From Cyanobacteria bacterium UBA3803 (GTDB lineage: Bacteria; Cyanobacteriota; Vampirovibrionia; Gastranaerophilales; Gastranaerophilaceae): DNA of 26,507 bases. The notes beneath the pieces are model-generated. The model was given only the letters and a program-made list of their open reading frames with translations, was not told the DNA's origin and made no database searches. Location: positions 1 to 26,507 of the forward strand of contig DFEL01000066.1 of the NCBI GenBank assembly GCA_002369055.1. Direction: 5' to 3'. The translations under genes were made by a program, and so were the position numbers. Shown here one piece after another: positions 24,188-26,507 of the stretch (the stretch's first letter is position 1; each line of letters opens with the position of its first letter).

Positions 24188-25039
24188 CTATAAGTTTTGG
24201 ATTGCTTTTGAATCTGAATCCATACCTTCTTTTAACATTTTTCTAACAATTTCACCTTGTGTATCAAGCATTTTGCAAACAGTTTCAATGTTTCTTACTT
24301 TGTTAGATAGGATAGTATCGGCATTTGACAAAATATTAGCAGAAACATTTTGATAAGCCGCCAAAGCAGCAGATGAAGTACCTTGCATCAAGTTACCCAT
24401 TACGATAGCAGGCAAACCATATTCACCCAAATATGGAGCAGCAGCAGTCATGATACCGCCCCAACCTGAAATAAGTCCTGCCATAGGCATTACAACATTT
24501 TGCATACCTAAACCGTATCCGTTTGCAGTACCTACACCGTAAGCAGTTGCACTTGCAATATCAGCAATTCCGCCCAATGCAGAAGCTCCACCTGTTACAA
24601 CACCTTCTGATGTACCAAAACCTGATAATAAATTATTTGTAATTGAAGATGCACCACCTGTTGAAAAACCGCTTAGTGAGATACCTGCCGCACCGCTTGG
24701 AAAACCTGAAAATGAACCTAATTTTCCAATACCAAATGCGGAAGATGCTCCATTTACTTGTGCAGTTGAACCTGTAATCGGCGACCAGTATGATGTACCG
24801 GGAATGTTAAAAGAATCTGTCCCACCCATTACTGACATGAATGAAGATGGTGCAAATAAACTTGCAAGTTTGTATAACGCACCGCCTGCAAGTTCAAAAC
24901 CTGTACCTGAACTTGCTGAACCTGATACGGTTAAATCTCTTAATCGGTCATAAGTTTCGTACAATTGTACTTTTGCATCACTCGATGCCGAACCGAATTT
25001 GTTTGCTATTACTAATAAACTATCATTTTTGTATGACAT
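24188..25039 (-). CDS. Gly/Ala/Ser-rich protein of unknown function
   Basis: I do not recognise this 283-residue protein. The first 60 residues are mixed and probably helical (KVQLYETYDRLRDL). About 60-235 is low-complexity, rich in Gly, Ala, Ser and Thr, with short hydrophobic stretches (VVMPMAGLISGWGGIM) but no clean membrane helix or signal peptide. The last 45 residues are helical and charged (NILSNADTILSNKVRNIETV). A GAGG ribosome site lies 9 nt before the ATG. A weak promoter candidate (TTGCAA, 16 bp, TATGGT) is at 25072-25099. Its place between two coiled-coil proteins suggests a shared structure, such as a secreted or pore-associated component; this is inference. Confidence 0.8.
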   Translation of the reverse strand: MSYKNDSLLVIANKFGSASSDAKVQLYETYDRLRDLTVSGSASSGTGFELAGGALYKLASLFAPSSFMSVMGGTDSFNIPGTSYWSPITGSTAQVNGASSAFGIGKLGSFSGFPSGAAGISLSGFSTGGASSITNNLLSGFGTSEGVVTGGASALGGIADIASATAYGVGTANGYGLGMQNVVMPMAGLISGWGGIMTAAAPYLGEYGLPAIVMGNLMQGTSSAALAAYQNVSANILSNADTILSNKVRNIETVCKMLDTQGEIVRKMLKEGMDSDSKAIQNL

Positions 25040-25092
25040 AATCTTAACCTCGTGGCTTTTGTTGGTGCGTTACCATACTTGACTTTTTACAT

Positions 25093-25129
25093 ATTGCAAG
25101 TGTGTGATTAAACACACTTGCAATTTTTT
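25093..25129 (+). terminator. strong hairpin with T-run on the plus strand, no matching gene
   Basis: ATTGCAAGTGTGT and ACACACTTGCAAT form a perfect 13-bp stem with a six-base loop, followed by a T-run. In form it is an intrinsic terminator for plus-strand transcription, yet all nearby genes are on the minus strand. It may block antisense transcription into the cluster, or be a processing or stability hairpin between two minus-strand genes. Confidence 0.7.
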
Positions 25130-25170
25130 CAATGAGCTTATTAATAAGGGAAATAATAAGCTCAAACTTA

Positions 25171-26478
25171 TTATTTGAATGTACCGAATGTAGATTCCAC
25201 GTTCTTTTGAAGTACGCCCTTAACGGCATCCATTTCGGTTACCAGAGCTTTTTGCTCGGTTTCTAATTGTTTTAATCTCAATTCAAGTGTTCTGTCTTGT
25301 TCTTGAATTAATGATGTTTTTGCGTTAATATCAGACATTTGTTTTTCGTATTTTGTTAAATCATAATTATATTGATTCATCGCATCGTTATATGCTGCCT
25401 GATTTGTTGTTTCTTCAGCTTTCAAGTTGAATTTAGTACTCATATTTTGCAATTTTATGTTTGCATAACGTCCGGAACCGGAAGCATCGTCCATAATTGC
25501 ATAATCTGTATTTTCAACTTTTTCTGATAATGTTGTTGCATAATATTGAGTTAATGCAGGTTGGAAATCAATTTTTGAAGATAATGCATATTCCGGTTCT
25601 TCGTGTTTTGTTTTCGCAATACAATCATCTAACTCTGCTTTTGTTGTATAGAATGTTTGACCATATCTTGTATATTTATAGATTTCATCATTTGGAACAT
25701 CTTTCAATGCGTCAAAATCATATCTCAATTGATCAACTTCTACTTGCTGACGTGGGTCTGTCGGATCATATTTTTCTGCAATAGAATTACCCAACATGTA
25801 TGTTGAACCTGTTACAACTTTATCTTCTTTTATTCCGTTGAATGTTAAATCTGCTGCTGCTGTTGCCAATTCTGTCGGATTAAGAGCACAATACATAACA
25901 TTACCGTCTGCATCTGTGTACGAATATACTGATTGACCATCTTCCAACTCACCATTTGCTTCAACATATCTGTTAATCATGCCAGGATCTGTAACTTTTG
26001 ACAATGTCAATTCAGTACCGTCCGACAAAGTAAATTTATCCGATGTTGTATCATACTGAACACTATTAAATGTTTGAGTATGATCAGTATCAGGCACATA
26101 CTTAGTTTCGTAAGTATTAACAGCTTGAACTTGTGGATTTGAATTTGTTGTTTCAACACCTTTGTAAACATCTTCATAGAAGTAGTATGTTACTAATTTG
26201 TTGTAAGCATTTCCATCCTCATCTGTTACTGTCGGAACAGATTGAATATCGGAAATTGTGTAATTTGCAATACCGTCGTTAAACGAGTATTGAAGTTCTG
26301 TAAAGTCCGTAATACTTGGAACTGTCGGAATTGTTAAACCTAACATTTGATTCCATAGTGCTGCGGATTGATTACCAAGAGCCGTACGTGCTTGGTTGAT
26401 TTGTTGACCTTCGTATTCAACATTGGTTTTTCTTGCGGTAAGACCTAAATATCTTGCCTGTGATGCTGCCATGCCCAT
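25171..26478 (-). CDS. filament-like protein: conserved helical ends with variable centre
   Basis: A 435-residue protein I cannot assign to a named family, though its first residues (MGMAASQARYLGLTARK) are familiar from gut Melainabacteria. About 1-48 is a polar helix followed by QINQARTALGNQSAALWN. About 50-330 is a beta-rich, Thr/Asp/Tyr-rich region. About 345-425 is a coiled coil (EQDRTLELRLKQLETEQKAL). No signal peptide. Coiled ends around a variable, soluble centre are the plan of flagellin, hook-associated and needle or tip proteins, which are exported without a cut signal and polymerise by their ends. No flagellar gene is near. An AGGAG site lies 8 nt before the ATG. The promoter is beyond the right edge or in the last 29 bases. 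Confidence 0.82.
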   Translation of the reverse strand: MGMAASQARYLGLTARKTNVEYEGQQINQARTALGNQSAALWNQMLGLTIPTVPSITDFTELQYSFNDGIANYTISDIQSVPTVTDEDGNAYNKLVTYYFYEDVYKGVETTNSNPQVQAVNTYETKYVPDTDHTQTFNSVQYDTTSDKFTLSDGTELTLSKVTDPGMINRYVEANGELEDGQSVYSYTDADGNVMYCALNPTELATAAADLTFNGIKEDKVVTGSTYMLGNSIAEKYDPTDPRQQVEVDQLRYDFDALKDVPNDEIYKYTRYGQTFYTTKAELDDCIAKTKHEEPEYALSSKIDFQPALTQYYATTLSEKVENTDYAIMDDASGSGRYANIKLQNMSTKFNLKAEETTNQAAYNDAMNQYNYDLTKYEKQMSDINAKTSLIQEQDRTLELRLKQLETEQKALVTEMDAVKGVLQKNVESTFGTFK

Positions 26479-26507
26479 AGTATCATCTCCTATCTTTATA
26501 AACTGAT

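Overview
This AT-rich window looks like chromosomal DNA from an uncultured gut relative of the cyanobacteria (Melainabacteria/Vampirovibrionia, probably Gastranaerophilales). That placement is inference. It rests on base composition, on the pilin-like N-terminus with a TLAET motif, and on the N-terminal module starting MGMAASQARYLGLTARK, which I associate with that group. No rRNA marker is present to confirm it.

Layout. Positions 1-1756 (minus) hold the threonine branch: homoserine dehydrogenase, then threonine synthase, which runs off the left edge. Positions 1757-2270 are a tRNA-Thr(CGT) locus with debris around it. Two 89-90 bp units, each made of the tRNA 5' part plus an inverted D-arm, lie upstream. 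Strong hairpins and a 24-bp copy of the tRNA 3' end lie downstream, and that copy runs into the end of the cca gene. Positions 2253-9538 (minus) form one tightly packed seven-gene operon with a good promoter at its head. In order of transcription it encodes a GAF/HD-GYP protein, an exported TPR protein, two response regulators, a pentapeptide-repeat protein, RsmE and the CCA-adding enzyme. The first four look like a signalling unit built around c-di-GMP, with no histidine kinase in sight.

Positions 9630-12663 (plus) carry a surface-sugar set: a GT2 glycosyltransferase, a divergent UDP-galactopyranose mutase homologue, and a protein resembling a CDP-glycerol glycerophosphotransferase that lacks its catalytic part. 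Positions 12665-18451 (minus) carry a DHH phosphoesterase, a SNF2 helicase and phosphoglycerate mutase GpmI. A small NPF-rich protein (plus) and a type IV pilin-like protein (minus) then converge on a bidirectional terminator. Next come a palindrome-rich spacer, a MetH without its reactivation domain (minus), and a PrxQ/Bcp peroxiredoxin (plus) ending at another bidirectional terminator.

Positions 23245-26478 (minus) are the most unusual part: four genes with no function I can name. The first and last proteins in this block (104 and 435 aa) appear to share an N-terminal helical module and a C-terminal coiled coil. The longer one adds a variable centre of roughly 300 residues, an arrangement reminiscent of flagellin, hook-associated or needle proteins. 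With a Gly/Ala/Ser-rich protein between them, this cluster is the best candidate here for an undescribed system, perhaps an extracellular filament or secretion apparatus. The rest of the window is mostly ordinary housekeeping and regulation.
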